64,000 nucleotides of DNA from Cladorhizidae sp. MBARI D1340-BT2 (GCA_028752905.1 JAQNBH010000006.1:30397863-30461862), one strand, 5' to 3'. Numbered from the stretch's first letter, positions 22,559 to 34,774 are shown. A program made the numbers and translations. Notes: generated from the sequence alone by a model not told the origin.

Positions 22559-23059
22559 CTAAAATGAAGTGATATGTAGTGATGCAAAGCTGTGATAATA
22601 CACAAACTTAGGCCAGTCCCAGTGCATCAAGATCAGGTGCGATGCCTGGGTTATCCATACATCTACGAAGGTCAAATTTCTTGATACTTTATCTTGGCTC
22701 TGACTACAAGACTGGGAGAGCATGAACTCTGAGGCAACTATGTCCCTCATGCGTGTTGACTGTTGAGAATAAACTATCTCTCGAGCAGCTATTTCCAGAA
22801 ATCTGGAAGTGATAGGATGGTATAATGAGGAATATGTGGGATGTGCTCGGTTAATATGTGTGCTAGGCCCTCTGCTTGTGACTCTGGTCTCTTGAGTGGG
22901 AATCCTCACATGTGCCAGATTAACACTAGACCTCTGTTGACTCCCATTTGCCGGCAAATTACCTACTAGTTTGATGACCCGCTGCACTACTGTGACTGAT
23001 CTAGTTGATTTACAGGAGTTGTAGACATTACCTGCGATATTTGGGGACTTAGTTCTCAA
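22559..23059 (-). CDS. Orphan ORF, 166 residues
   Basis: The longest unexplained ORF in the central region. It starts MRTKSPNIAGNVYNSCKSTR and is rich in Ser, Arg and Thr in the middle (STHINRAHPTYSSLYHP). No signal peptide, membrane segment or known domain is visible. Shorter minus-strand ORFs downstream (22217-22432 and 22014-22244) might continue it through introns; one has a CSSCKRHSGRSKC cluster. It is single-copy in this window. It may be a real exon or chance. Confidence 0.3.
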   Translation of the reverse strand: MRTKSPNIAGNVYNSCKSTRSVTVVQRVIKLVGNLPANGSQQRSSVNLAHVRIPTQETRVTSRGPSTHINRAHPTYSSLYHPITSRFLEIAAREIVYSQQSTRMRDIVASEFMLSQSCSQSQDKVSRNLTFVDVWITQASHLILMHWDWPKFVYYHSFASLHITSF

Positions 23060-23214
23060 TCTCTCATCCCTTCATCATCAAAATCACTGGCTCTCCTGAC
23101 ACACACCATACCATCGCCACTATGACCACCACTAGATAAGCTTGGGTTACATAGTCAACTATGTGTTGCTATGCGAACTTCTAACTAACACACAAAGACC
23201 AAGGTGCTCTCTAA

Positions 23215-23375
23215 CTATGCACACACACACCACTACAGACACACAAAACCACACCACATACCTACATATATACATACTCCACAATCACACTCACTCACAC
23301 ACACACACATTCACTCACTGACACACACACACACATATTGCCACACAATACACACATACATACGCACACAGAGAG
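23215..23375. repeat. CA-rich microsatellite
   Basis: Imperfect (CA)n tract with CACT and ACAT interruptions; the Thr/His-rich ORF over it is an artefact. Confidence 0.95.
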
Positions 23376-24149
23376 ACACGATAACGGCTGACCATAAGAA
23401 GCCGTCTGGCTGTGGCCTTATGTATAGCCAGCCCATTATTAGCTACATATGATCTGCATCTTCACCACACACTATATCAGAAAAATTCTAACTCTTTGCT
23501 GTATTTTCAGCATTGAAATGGTAAATGGTCTGCAATTTGTTTCCTGATAGAGCTAGCTATTATCAGATCCAATGCCCAATCACCAGCATACCAGTCTTTT
23601 CATCGGATTCAATTCCCAATCACCAATACACAAATCGTTTCACCAGATCCAATGCCTGAGGCATCAGAAATGCCTAGATTTAGCCTTTGTCCTGGCCTTA
23701 GTCAGTCCCAGCCCTAGCCCAAGACTTAGCCCTAGCAAAATGCCTATCCCTAGGCCTAGCCTAGCATACCAGTCTCTTTTTATCTCTTGCAGACTAGGGA
23801 CTAGTGCAATAAAGACTCACAGCAATCGATGGCCTGGTATCAATTGGTCAGAAAAATTGTAATGAGGTTTCGTACGGTTACCAGAAATCTACTCAAGATA
23901 AGTTAAATATAAATGTATAAGATACATATTATTATATACATCTTCAGGTATTTATCAAGCCTCAAGGTAGCAAGAACCAAATATGCTCTTGTCATCCCTC
24001 TGGGGTTAGGGTAGGCACATGTAGCATGCACTGAGGAGATAGACTGTGATGAAATCATATGTGGAGCCGACAAGAAGCAGAGCGATGGCATTCCAATTAC
24101 ATGCTTGGATGGAGCTGAAGTCAAGGAGTTGGAAGTTGTTAGAGCATCC

Positions 24150-24480
24150 AAGCATCACGAACAACAATAGCTAAATCAGAATAAGCAGCTGAAGAAAAAC
24201 ACATTCAGCACATTCCCACCTGGAACTAGCTCTAACTAAGCAGAGGCAGAAGCTGGAGAGAAAAACAGAGAGAACATACCTAGATCTAGCTCTAACATGC
24301 CAACATCATTGCTAGTATCACGAACAATAATAGATAAAGCAGAGCGAGCAGCTGGAGAGCAACACAGTCAGCACATCGCGACCTATAGGTATCTCTAACT
24401 AAACAGTGGCAGTAAATGGAGAGAAACACAGACAGCACATCCTAACCTAGAGCTAGATCTAACATGCCAACATTATTTCA
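24150..24480. repeat. Two-level direct repeat
   Basis: Roughly 165-bp units, each made of two related halves sharing AGCTGGAGAG, ACACAG.CAGCACAT and AGCTCTAACTAA-type blocks. Non-coding. Confidence 0.7.
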
Positions 24481-24737
24481 AGTAATTTCAGGAAAATGAA
24501 TAACATGGACGTGCATTATTTAGATTTGTAGGTGCAAATTCCATGATGCAAGTGTCACATGCATCTGCTTTTTGGGGGAGGAGGAGGGGGGGAAAGGGGG
24601 TGGAAGTTTAAGCTTCCTTGATGCTGCCTACATAGTTTACAATATGTATCATATATTTGGTGTTTTTGAATAGAGCACACCAATGGATATTGCATTGTTG
24701 TGTGCATGCTCATCAGTGTAACTCCGTTAGGTAATAT

Positions 24738-24950
24738 CACATATTGTAAATATATATCACATCTTCAGGCAGGTATTGTAAATATATATCACATCTTCAG
24801 GCAGGTATTGTAAATATATATCTCATCTTCAGGCAGGTATTGTAAATATATATCACATCTTCAGGCAGGTACTATAAATATATATCACATCTTCAGGCAG
24901 GTATTGTACACATTTTCAGGCAGGTATTGTAAATATATATCACAACTTGA
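24738..24950. repeat. 32-bp tandem array
   Basis: About six copies of TATTGTAAATATATATCACA plus TCTTCAGGCAGG, the last ones degenerate. Confidence 0.95.
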
Positions 24951-25405
24951 TGTATGGACGTGTCTGTTGAGGGCAGACTCATCAACATGGACCATGGATG
25001 ATCTTTAGGCATTAATACATAGAGTACTGAGGGAACATTACCAAGTTATGTCGCACCAAACAGACTTAGATATTATAATATGTTGTGGGCCTACCCAGTT
25101 ATAGTATATGCAACTTTGCTGAGTGTATGTAAGAATGTGTGACATCCTGTTTCCTGGGAAGTCAGGGTATAAGAACCCTGACTGACCGAGGTTCAGTAGC
25201 TTTGCCTTGTCCTGTAATTGCAACCTTGTGTCTTCATTAATAATCTAAATTGTCTGATTGCAAGTATGGGTGCTATTTACATAAACATGGATCCAAGCAT
25301 CGTCCAAACACGAACAAAGTCCGACAAGATCAGCGACAAGAAGACAGAACAGACAGCAACTAGTTAATTCAACACTGAAGCGAATGCCGACTCTATGGCA
25401 CTGCT

Positions 25406-26188
25406 ATGGCTACTGTGATAGCATCAATGAATCAGGAAAGGGAGGAGAAGTTGAGAACAAGAATGGAGCATGCAAAGGAAGAAAAGCAGCGAAATAACCT
25501 GCTAACAAAATTGGTAGAGGAAAATGCATCCTTCTACAAGCTCACAAGAGAGTTCCAACAAACCAGTACTTCTGCAAGGGAAGCTGAGCAATTGAAGAGA
25601 ACAGCACTGCAGGCACTTCACAAAATGGATGAACTAATCGACCCAGAAGCTTACCTGAGAAACTTTGAACAAACCCTAACAGAGGTGGGACTTCCAGTAA
25701 CAGAAAAGACCAATATATTACGGAAGCAAGTCTCCGGGAAAGTGATGGAAGCTTTTCAGGAACTGGACCTGAGCGTACATTACTAAACATTGAAGACTTC
25801 GCTGCTTGAGCATCTGGGTTGTATGGATACTAGAGCCATAAAAACTATTTGGAGAAACACACCAACAGACAACCTGTCACCTAGACACAATCTCACTCCG
25901 ATTACGAAGAGCATCAATAGATTCGCAAAGTGGATGGAAAGCAAAAAGGACTTAACGATGGAGATGTTTCGAGGAACGTTGACGCTTTACTACTCTCCAG
26001 AGGTATGCCATGCAGTGAGAGGTAATACTTACAAGGATACTCCGGAGATCATCGATGAGCTGGAAGCTACTTCGGTATCAAAATCCTTTCACGAAAGAAG
26101 CAAGATGCACAAGAGACAACTGGAGGGACAACACTCTGGCAGAAAGATGGCCTACAACAATCCCAGGGAACAGACACCTAATAATTGA
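25406..26188 (+). pseudogene. gag: gag of the second Gypsy-like element
   Basis: The ATG at 25406 starts a charged coiled region (NQEREEKLRTRMEHAKEEKQ). A typical gag segment follows (LIDPEAYLRNFEQTLTEVGL). A TAA at 25784-25786 interrupts it, and the same frame then continues to 26188 with RFAKWMESKKDLTMEMF. The start was chosen as the first Met ahead of continuous gag-like sequence. Confidence 0.75.
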
Positions 26189-27075
26189 TCAGGTGGGCAC
26201 CTAACTAAGGGTAGAGATAGGGGGTCCCCCATTGAGCATGATCGGGTTGTTGGTGGCAAAGGTGTAGCCGGTGGTTCACAGAGGTGTAGATCATTTCCTA
26301 AGGACATTGTTTGCTTTGAATGCAATGAAACATGGCATTTTAAGAGGTATTGCCCAAACAGTAAGGTCATAGCTAGGCTAGGCATGATTAGTTTTGAGTC
26401 TGAGGCTGAGGAAATTCAGGAGTTGCTCAGAACTGGGGACATAAATGGTAGACCGTGTAGGTGCCTCATTGACACTGGTGCCAACAAAACAGCAGTCCCT
26501 GCTAGGCTCCAACTGAATGTTTCACTGGCAAGAGAGCTAAGGCAAGACTAGCTAATCAGAGGGTCATCACATTTAAAACATCAACCATAGCCTTAAAGGT
26601 AGATGGAATAACTAAGTCCATGGATGTGTTTGTAGTGGGTGAGGATACAAAGTATGTTCTGTTGGGAAAGGACCACCCCTGGGTGATGTCTTGGGTTGCT
26701 GGATCGTGTACCATTACCTGGGTTCAAAGTCAGGCACTAGTGGCAGAGAAAGCCGCTAACCAGATTGAGGATAGCAAGGATGGCACTTGCACTAGGCAGC
26801 TGTCCCTTACACACTACCCAAATTGCATGAAAAACCAATACCCAAACCCAGAAGTAAGAAAGCCAAAACAACCTAAACTAGTTGCTTGCGATCCTGTTGC
26901 CATGAGACAGATAGCTTATTAACAGAAGTAGAGGAAGTGAGCACCGATACCAGTCATCTTTGGCAGGAGGAAACTCACATCAATTCTTCTGCTGATGATG
27001 AATTGCTGAGTTGGTACATGTACAAGGGAGATGAGGCAATAGAAGATATATTGAGGCAGGAAACCTTCAAGGGTT
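26189..27075 (+). pseudogene. pro: Zinc knuckle and aspartic protease of the second Gypsy-like element
   Basis: The knuckle CFECNETWHFKRYC fits C-x2-C-x4-H-x4-C (26310-26360). The protease motif RCLIDTGANKTAVP is at about 26460. Further protease-like sequence (VDVFVVGEDTKYVLLGKDHP region) follows near 26620 in another frame. Several frame changes and stops. Confidence 0.75.
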
Positions 27076-27088
27076 AGAGGGAGGTCAT

Positions 27089-27595
27089 GTGAGTGAGTTG
27101 CTGTTTCTGACCCTTACAAAAGGGAAGGTGGAAGTGCTGGCTCTAACAGAACAGCAGAGGAAGGATGGGATATTAAAGGAGATGTGGTGTAAGGCTGATA
27201 GGCAAGAAGATGGACACCTCTATCTGGGAGGTGTAATAGTGCATAGCAAATGGGATGACCCAGGGAGAGAGTTCACCAGAGTGGTGGCCCCCTCTTGTAG
27301 ATGCAAGGAGAAATTAACAGCTCTACACAAACAGGCCTACGAAAATGAAGAAAGCTACAAAGAAAAATCTAACCAGGCCTATGATCAGAGCTCCAAACCA
27401 AGGAGGTATGAACTCGGGGTCATGATGCTCTGTCACAACCCAGGGTTGACAGGAAAACTCCACTAAATTTGGGATGGCCCGTACGAAGTCATAGCTAAAC
27501 TCTCTGACTGTAACTATACAATAGCTTTCCCTAACAAAAGATCAAAAAAGCTAACCATCCACATTAACCGGCTTAATGAGTGGAAGATGCCAAAT
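27089..27595 (+). pseudogene. pol: Integrase ends without catalytic core, upstream of RT
   Basis: LTEQQRKDGILKEMWCKA and HLYLGGVIVHSKW resemble the lead-in to an integrase zinc domain. After ALHKQ (about 27330) the sequence jumps to AYDQSSKPRRYELG and IWDGPYEVIAKLSDCNYTI, the C-terminal integrase domain. The DDE core between them is deleted. The C-terminal domain then continues into RT, placing integrase before RT. Confidence 0.75.
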
Positions 27596-28365
27596 GCTAA
27601 TCTCCTAAGACTCATTATGGCAGATGAATCTGAGGACACACCAAATCCCATAGGTAGTGTCAAGATGAATTTATCCAATGCTAGGAAATCACAGTTGAAG
27701 GCCATTCTAAAGTACCGTACCATGAAAGGGTTGGGTTTGCTGAAACACGACCAATGTGAAATCCATTTAGAGGAAGGAAACCCACTCCACTTACCCCCCA
27801 ACAGAATTGCCCCCGCAATGAAAAATGATCTTAAGAAGGAGATAGATGAGCTATTGGCCTTGGGTATACTCATTCCATCCAAAAGCCCATGGTGATCCCC
27901 TATGGTACCGCCTAGGAAAAAGGTGACTAGGGAGGTACGACTCTGTATTGACTACAGACAGCTAAATAAAGTCACAATCAAAGACCCGCTCCAGATGCCA
28001 TGCATTGAGGACCTACTGAACCAAGTGGCTAATGCTGTCTGGCTTTCCAAGATTGATCTGAACAAGGGATTCTACCTGGTCCTTCTTGGTAGAGCCAGCC
28101 AGGATAAGACAGCTTTCTGCACCCCGTGGGGGAAATAAACATTTACACGCATGCCATTTGGTCTCAAAAATGCACCAGCAGCTTTTCAAAGGTGCATGGA
28201 AAACACTCTAGATCATTTGAGAGACTGCTGCGTGACATATACTGATGATATATTAATATTTTCTGCTACTTGGGAGCAACATGTACAACACATTGAAGAA
28301 GTGTTGAAAGTATTGGTAGATGCTGGGCTGACTACGAACCTAGACAAAACAGTCACTAGAGTATC
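27596..28365 (+). pseudogene. pol: Reverse transcriptase of the second Gypsy-like element
   Basis: The frame contains RPTx-like ELLALGILIPSKSPW, then (after a stop at 27893) RLCIDYRQLNKVTIKDP, LSKIDLNKGFY, RMPFGLKNAPAAFQ and the active-site box TYTDDILIF. A second stop lies at about 28136. The palm is nearly complete. The thumb, RNase H and 3' LTR are missing because the minisatellite starts at about 28366. Confidence 0.9.
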
Positions 28366-28640
28366 TGGGACACTACATGACCACCTGGTACTACATGACC
28401 AGTGTATCCAAGCCACCTGGTACTACATGACCAGTGTAACCAAGCCACCTGGTACTACATGACCAGTATATCCAAGCCACCTGGTACTACTTGACCAGTG
28501 TATCCAAGCCACCTGGTACTACATGACCAGTGTATCCAAGCCACCTGGTACTACATCACTAGTGTATCAAAGCCACCTGGTACTACATGACCAGTGTATC
28601 CAAGCCACCTGGTACTACATGACTAGTGTAACCACCTGGG
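28366..28640. repeat. 32-bp minisatellite replacing the end of RT
   Basis: About eight tandem copies of a unit containing CCAAGCCACCTGGTACTACA plus TGACCAGTGTAT. It starts inside the RT reading frame, which it ends. Confidence 0.95.
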
Positions 28641-28654
28641 AACACAATCATTGC

Positions 28655-28985
28655 TCTAAATAAAGAACATACCTGCAGTATTATTATACGAAGGCCCATC
28701 ATTGCTCCAGTTCATTAACATACAAGCAGTTCATGCATACAGAAGCCACTCATTCTCCAGTTAACGAACATACATTCAGCACAATTATACGGAGGCATCT
28801 CATTGATCCATGTGATAGAACATACATGCAGTATAAGTAAGCAGGCCACTTTGCTGCATGCAATGAACATACATGCAGTTCATGTATACAAAGCATATTG
28901 TTCGCTCCTTATAATGAACACACATGCAGGACAAATATATGTACGCTACTTATTCCTCATGTGAAGAACATACATACAGTACTGA
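28655..28985. repeat. Degenerate tandem repeat, about 60-bp units
   Basis: GAACATACATGCAGT-type blocks recur roughly every 60 bases, each followed by an ATTATACG.AGGCC.CTCATT-like part. Confidence 0.75.
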
Positions 28986-28989
28986 GAGA

Positions 28990-30735
28990 GGGATGATGGT
29001 TCATCACAAAAGTTATTTATAGTCCACATACAATAGGGCATGAAGTGTTTATTGTGCTAGTGGACTTTTATTATTGAAAACACTTTTTGATATGAAGTAT
29101 TACATAGTGATAACATCAATTGGCATCTTCAACATTTGTTAATTGGCCTAGCAATACTCTAGGGACAACTTGATCTTTCAGGGTCCCTCTTTTACCTATT
29201 CTTCCAAATGCAGATAATTCACATGTTTTATGCTCCAAGGATTAGCAGCCATTCATTTAGGCAGCCTGCAAGTCGGTCCATTCAACCAATGGTCTTCTCA
29301 AATATTGTGTCGGGAGAGAGTCATGTTGTGTAAGGGATGCAAGCACGATTGACAGGAAGCTGTTCAACGTAAGGCATTTTTTCTAGGTGGTGGAGAAGAA
29401 AGCTGAAGAGAAGATTAGCCTGTGTGATTTTGTAGTGTCCACTTATAAAAATATGTACTTAGCACGGCAGTTGGGGGGAGGGGGAAAGGGTTTGAAGTGT
29501 GAAATATTTGCAGAAGTTGACTATTAAAATAATCTCCTAGAAAGACCACTTTGCAATATTCAGTGATTATCCCTAAAATATTAACAGGTGTCCTTAGTAA
29601 TGGGGTATAAGTTATTGTAAATGGATTTATAGGCTGTATGTGGCTGTTTATAGAGCATAAACACTCAATGCGAAGCAACTATCTGTTTTGCAACGTGTCA
29701 TTATTCAAATTTGCAAACAACACCTTCACCACCAGCCACTCCCTCCCTCTCTATTGGGCATTATATAAACCACACCCTCATGATGTACCACATCCTAGAT
29801 TGTTCCTCCCCCCCACTCCATCCTCTAGTTGCTTAACCGCACCTACAGATACTCCGATCCATCCTCCAGTGGCTCAACCAGTGGAATTGAGGGGGTGTTA
29901 AGGCGCACAGGAAATCTGTGAGGGAAAACTTGCCCAATTCATGTTCATACAAGAATTTGAAGAATTTGAAGTAAAATACCCATAACATCATCCCCCTCTC
30001 CCTGTGTGCCTGGTGTTATAGAGAATTGTTGCCAGTTTCTCTCTAGCAGAGAGCATCAGGACCCAGCATCAGGTTTTTTCCCCTGGGAACATAACATTGC
30101 CATTTCTGTTCAAAGAAGAATAGTACAATATAAACTATAATTATAGTATGGTGAAGAACAGTCTGAATATGATGCTTTTATGTGTATGTACCATATCTAT
30201 GCTCACATTCAAGCAATGGTCCTGGTTTATATATGAAAATGCAGCCAGTGCTGTATGTTTTCTGATTGAATTTTTTAATGTAGTTTTTGGAACTGCAGGT
30301 TGGAATGTGAAGTGGATTCCCACACACATGAAACTCCTTTTACAGTACATCACTTAGTCTTGAATAGTTATAACAACTATGATTAATAGAGCTCCACAAA
30401 CACTACAGATTGAATCCCATTTTTATTAATTTTTAAAATGAACTTATTCTCATGTGAGGAGGTTTCTAAATAATAATATATTAGAAGCACCTTGTGGGTG
30501 TGAGTTTTGGAGCTGCATAGATCATGTACACTTCATTGTATGGACTATATAATAGAGAGCTCAAATGGTTAATCTTTCAGTGTATTCTATTTTAATATAA
30601 AAAATATTGCATAGTTATAGCTCTGCCAAAGTTACATGCAACCAAAGTGGGAGTACATCTACTTAAACTGGACCTAATTGTTGACCCTGATGGAAAGTGA
30701 TAGCCCGTTGAAGTATTTATCTGGGACTAGAGCAA
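28990..30735. other. No supported gene
   Basis: Short ORFs at 29638-29901 and 30148-30357 have no recognisable domain, and the latter overlaps one on the other strand. Nothing else stands out. Confidence 0.4.
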
Positions 30736-30739
30736 ACCC

Positions 30740-31270
30740 TACTCTGTAAAGGTAGGGCAGGAGGCCACACCCCATGCACCCATGCCTTACACATGTGAAG
30801 GATGGGCATGAGACCACAGCACATGCAGCCATGCATTATATATGAGAAGGAAGGTGAGGAGTCGATACCACATGCAACCATGCTTTATAGCTACATGTAT
30901 GGTTATGGCAGGCAGCTCACCCCATGCATTATACATGCATTGAAGGGAAGTTGTCCACACTCCATGCAAACATATGTCATATACATTAAGGAGGGGCAGC
31001 ATCTAAAGAAAGGTAGGAGGCCACACCCCATACTTGTAAACTATTAATGAAAGGGCTGGGACTCATGCCTTATGCAGGCATGACATGCCACCATGACCTT
31101 CAGAAGGGCAAGACGTCTTACCTCACGCAACCTTGCCTTATGGAAGAGCAATAGGCCTCACATTATGCAGCCAAGCCTTTAAACATGTAAAGGAGTGGCG
31201 CAACACGCTCTAGTGACCACACCACACCTTATTAATATAATGGAACCATGCCTTATACATGTAGAGGATC
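30740..31270. repeat. Degenerate tandem repeat, about 50-60-bp units
   Basis: Recurrent CATGCA.CCATGCCTTATACATG and GGAGGGGCA.GAGGCCACACC-type blocks, about nine diverged units. ORFs over it on both strands are artefacts. Confidence 0.8.
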
Positions 31271-32400
31271 AGTGGGTTAATTTTCATCTGAAAGTTCTAA
31301 TGCTGGTCGTCCATTATACTGGGGTCTAGGGTATTTGCCTAGAAAAAGGAAAAAAATTATGGTCGCAATTTTACTAACTTTTTTGTCGAAGATATAGCAG
31401 TTTTATCCCAATATCATTATGTGACAGCGCCAGATATGAATATCATAGAGCATAACATTTTATTGTTGCATAGTCCACGCTTTCTACAGCTGGTAAGGTG
31501 AAGGTTTCTTGCATTTGGTACGCAAGAAAAGAACTAGTTATATTGACCATAACTTGATAGGTGATAATAAGTGGTAATTTGCAACAACCAAGTACGTCTA
31601 CAAGCACTCCACAAACTAGACAAACACTAAACGTAAAATGGTCCTTAAAGTAGTGGGGGACTTTACACCTGTTTTTGACAGGACTGCAATAACTCCAGAA
31701 TGCAACCAAGTATGAGGTTGATTTTGGGTCAAATTTTTTTTACCCCCCTAGAATCATCAGATATTATAGCTGGAATGTGGTGTCCTTAACCAGTTGAGCT
31801 AAGAGCCCTTTGTCTGGTCTCTGGTTCATTAATTATCATAGGAACAGGTTGTAGCACATTCAGGCATGCATATGCAAAGGTAAACTGCTGATCCTCCACC
31901 CCTCTTGAGATCTTGAGATACCGGTATTCTATTATTGTATAGTGTTGTTAAATATATGCCCCCTCCTTCCCCTCTCAACTCAATCATAAATGCAGCCCTG
32001 AATAGTACTTAAAAGTAGACCCCAGTGATGGACAGTTACTAACAAGCATAGTAGGTCTATACACTGCTTACTTATACCAGTAGGCTGACCTTTACACCTG
32101 GATGCTTGTTGCAGCAGCCTGTGGTTAGGGAGGTGATGTAACTGGTGATCTGTAGCAAAGTGCATGATTGTGCATATGTACACAATGCTAGTGATTGTGA
32201 GTAGTTTACTGTTTGCTCACCTCTCCATGAATTGATTCTACCCAACCTCATATAGCATCCCTGTTTCTCATGACACATCTGTGGAGCTAGTTGTCTACTG
32301 CATCTCACTGTTGAAGGCTTCTACTAACTTCATTTGAGAGCAACCCCCTTGCCCAACTGGTTCTGAGTGGAGGTCTTGCTAGTATAGTAAATGACTAATT
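31270..32400. other. No supported gene
   Basis: The ORF at 31443-31709 (minus) and those near 32000-32300 show no domains and no conserved partner in the window. Confidence 0.4.
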
Positions 32401-32401
32401 T

Positions 32402-33155
32402 GGGGGGAGACAGGTGAATTTTTTAATAAAAAAACAAAACAAGTGTGGTACCATTTTATAGCTCCATAGATTCTGTAAACTTCATGGTATGTACTTGATA
32501 TATAGCTCAAAAGATAGCGCTCTCTGTGTGCTTTATTTCGATACTAAAATATTTTTTATTCGTATAACTATAGCCTAGTTACTGGAACTAAAGTAGAGGG
32601 ATCTTCAAAACCTGAATACCTGATTTTGCCGCATAAATATCTCCAGATTTCCAAGTGCTAGAGAGTTGACATTAACACCAGTGACTAGAAGAAGCCCTAC
32701 TCTATGCAATGAGTGTTTTGATTAGGCGCTAAAACATAAGTATGTGGTCAAATGCTCGGTTGTAAAATGAATTTTGGTAAAATTCCATAAAATTCATTTT
32801 CCACCTGTGCGCTTGCTTGACCAGTACTTACATTTTAGCGCCTAATCAAAAATAGAGTAGGGCTTTCTCTAGCCACTGGTGCTAATTTCAACTATCTAGC
32901 ACTTGGCAATCTGGAGATATTTATGTGGCAAAATCAGGCATACAGGTTTTCAGGCTCCCTCCACTTTAGTTCCAGTAAATTGCCTATAGCTATCATATGA
33001 AAAATATTTTAGTATCAAAGCGAGCATACGGAGAGACCAATCTTTTGAGCTATATATCAAGTCCATACCATGAAGTTTACAGAATCTATGGCGCTATAAA
33101 GTGGTTACCACAAGTTTGTTTTTTATAATTTAAAAATGCATCTGTCACCCCTAAC
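32402..33155. mobile_element. Foldback (palindromic) element 1
   Basis: Two arms of about 370 bp are inverted copies, meeting at AAATTCCATAAAATTCATTT near 32786. Arm landmarks are a TATAGCTCCATAGATTCTGT block, CTTTTGAGCTATATATCAAG and TTTTGATTAGGCGCTAAAA. No coding capacity; a non-autonomous element. No target duplication could be fixed. Confidence 0.92.
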
Positions 33156-33304
33156 AAACTCACAGTTGACTATTTGCTAACTGATCAATTATATTTATAT
33201 TTTGTAAGAATGATTCCATCACAGGTTAACCCTTAGAACCCTATGCTCCCTAATATGTGTGTGCCTGCCAACCTGTGGTCCTGGAGAGAAAAAATTACTA
33301 AAAA

Positions 33305-34030
33305 GTTTAAGGGGTGACATCTTCAAACTTTAATTATTATTTTTTTAACCTGTGGTTACAAATTTAGAGCTCAGTAGATTCCGCAAACTTCATGGTATGG
33401 ACTTGATATATAGCTCAAAAGATAGGTCTCTCTGTGTGCTCTCTTTTGATAGTAAATTATGTTTCATAGGTATAACTATAGGCAATATACTAGACCCTAA
33501 AGTGGAGGGATCTCAAAAACCTGCATCCCAAAGTCCCCATCCAGAATAACTCCAGATTGCTAAGTGCCAAAAAAATGAAATTGGTACGAGTGGCTAGAGG
33601 AAGCCCTAGGGCCTAGAGCATGCAATGACCTTTTTCATTAGGCGTTAAAAATTACACATCAACGCCTTCAATTTTCCAACCGCGCGCTTGACCAGGTAAT
33701 CAATTTTTAACGCCTACTCAAAATGGTCCTTGTATGCTCTGGAGCTGCCACTCGTACCATTTTTAATTTTTTGGCACTTCGCAACTCAGTGGTTTTGGCT
33801 GGCGGTTTTTGGGTGCAGGTTTTTGAGGGCCCTCCGCTTTAGGGTCTAGTAACTTGCCTATAGTAATACCTATGAAACATATTTTAGTATCAAAAGAGAG
33901 CACACAGAGAGATCTATCTTTTGAGCTATATATCAAGTCCATACCATGAAGTTTGCAGAATCTACTGAGCTCTAAAGTTGTAACCACAGGTTAAAAAAAA
34001 AAATTAATGCAGATTTCCCCCCCTTAAAGT
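33305..34030. mobile_element. Foldback (palindromic) element 2
   Basis: Same family as the element next to it, with arms joined near 33665 in an AACGCC...GGCGTT region. Outer borders are TTAAGGGG and CCCCTTAA-like. The two ORFs on opposite strands (33352-33549 and 33763-33987) are nearly the same peptide because they are the two arms; they are not genes. Confidence 0.92.
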
Positions 34031-34556
34031 TGATTATAATGCCCCCAAAAAACATAGTCAAATCATTGGGTAATATTTTGTAAGGATGTACATGGAACCC
34101 TGTCTATGTATCGTGTAACACCATCTGTGATGTGTTGTGATGGAGAAAGAAGCTCTCAATTTTGAATGTAATACCATATTTCATTAACTGATTCACCTTT
34201 TTAAGCTGATATCTTCAAATTGGGACATTCGTCATCAAACGTACTAAAAACCAGATTTTTACCTGGACATGTGAAGAAGGTTACAGCATTATTACATTAA
34301 ACTTTATTTCTTGTTCTAGTTTGTGGGAGTGGGTGGAGGAAGCGATAAAAATATAGAAATGAATTAAACTGATTGACAAGCAAAAAAATTGCCTTCATAA
34401 ACTGTCCCTTCCTTACCTTTGCTGCTGTCTCTGCAAGCCAATGAAAGCTGTATATTCACCTATGCTAGCCTGAAATCCCTCAGAATATCTTCTCTCTTTA
34501 GAAGAAAATGCACTCCTGGTTGGATTTCTGTATCAGCATCTAGGATGGTTATGCAT
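34031..34556. other. Unique spacer before A'
   Basis: No gene or repeat recognised; A' homology begins at TGAAGGTGCTAGC (34557). Confidence 0.5.
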
Positions 34557-34774
34557 TGAAGGTGCTAGCAAATATCACGAGGCAAAGAGTTACCCTCTAC
34601 AAGTTTCTCCTGGAAAAGTTGGGCATTAGTAGTAGCTAGCTGTTCTGACAGCAGTAAGGGTAGCATTACCTTTAGTAGAGTTTACAGGATCCCATCCAAG
34701 GAAAAAATGTCAACTAACAAGTGTAGCATACTAATCTCAATGGAAGCAAGTCAGCATTTTCTTCTCCGTAACTA

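Larger units (their letters stand above)
25280..28365 (+). mobile_element. Second Ty3/Gypsy-like relic, integrase before RT
   Basis: Plus-strand remains in the order gag, zinc knuckle, protease, integrase ends, reverse transcriptase. The upstream 24950-25280 region may be the 5' LTR: it ends in TTCATTAATAATCTAAATTG with TGGATCCAAGC shortly after, a possible primer site, but there is no second LTR to prove it. The 3' part beyond RT is replaced by a minisatellite. Confidence 0.85.

Noticed and set aside
23204..23452. Thr/His-rich ORF
   Set aside because: Translation of the CA microsatellite.
28366..28985. Repeat-spacer appearance, considered as a CRISPR array
   Set aside because: Units are contiguous near-identical tandem copies without unique spacers, and the context is eukaryotic transposons.
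30787..31047. ORFs on both strands in the 30.8-31.0 kb region
   Set aside because: They lie on a degenerate tandem repeat and lack domains.
33352..33987. Two similar ORFs on opposite strands, at first sight paralogous genes
   Set aside because: They are the two arms of a palindromic element and overlap its non-coding landmarks.
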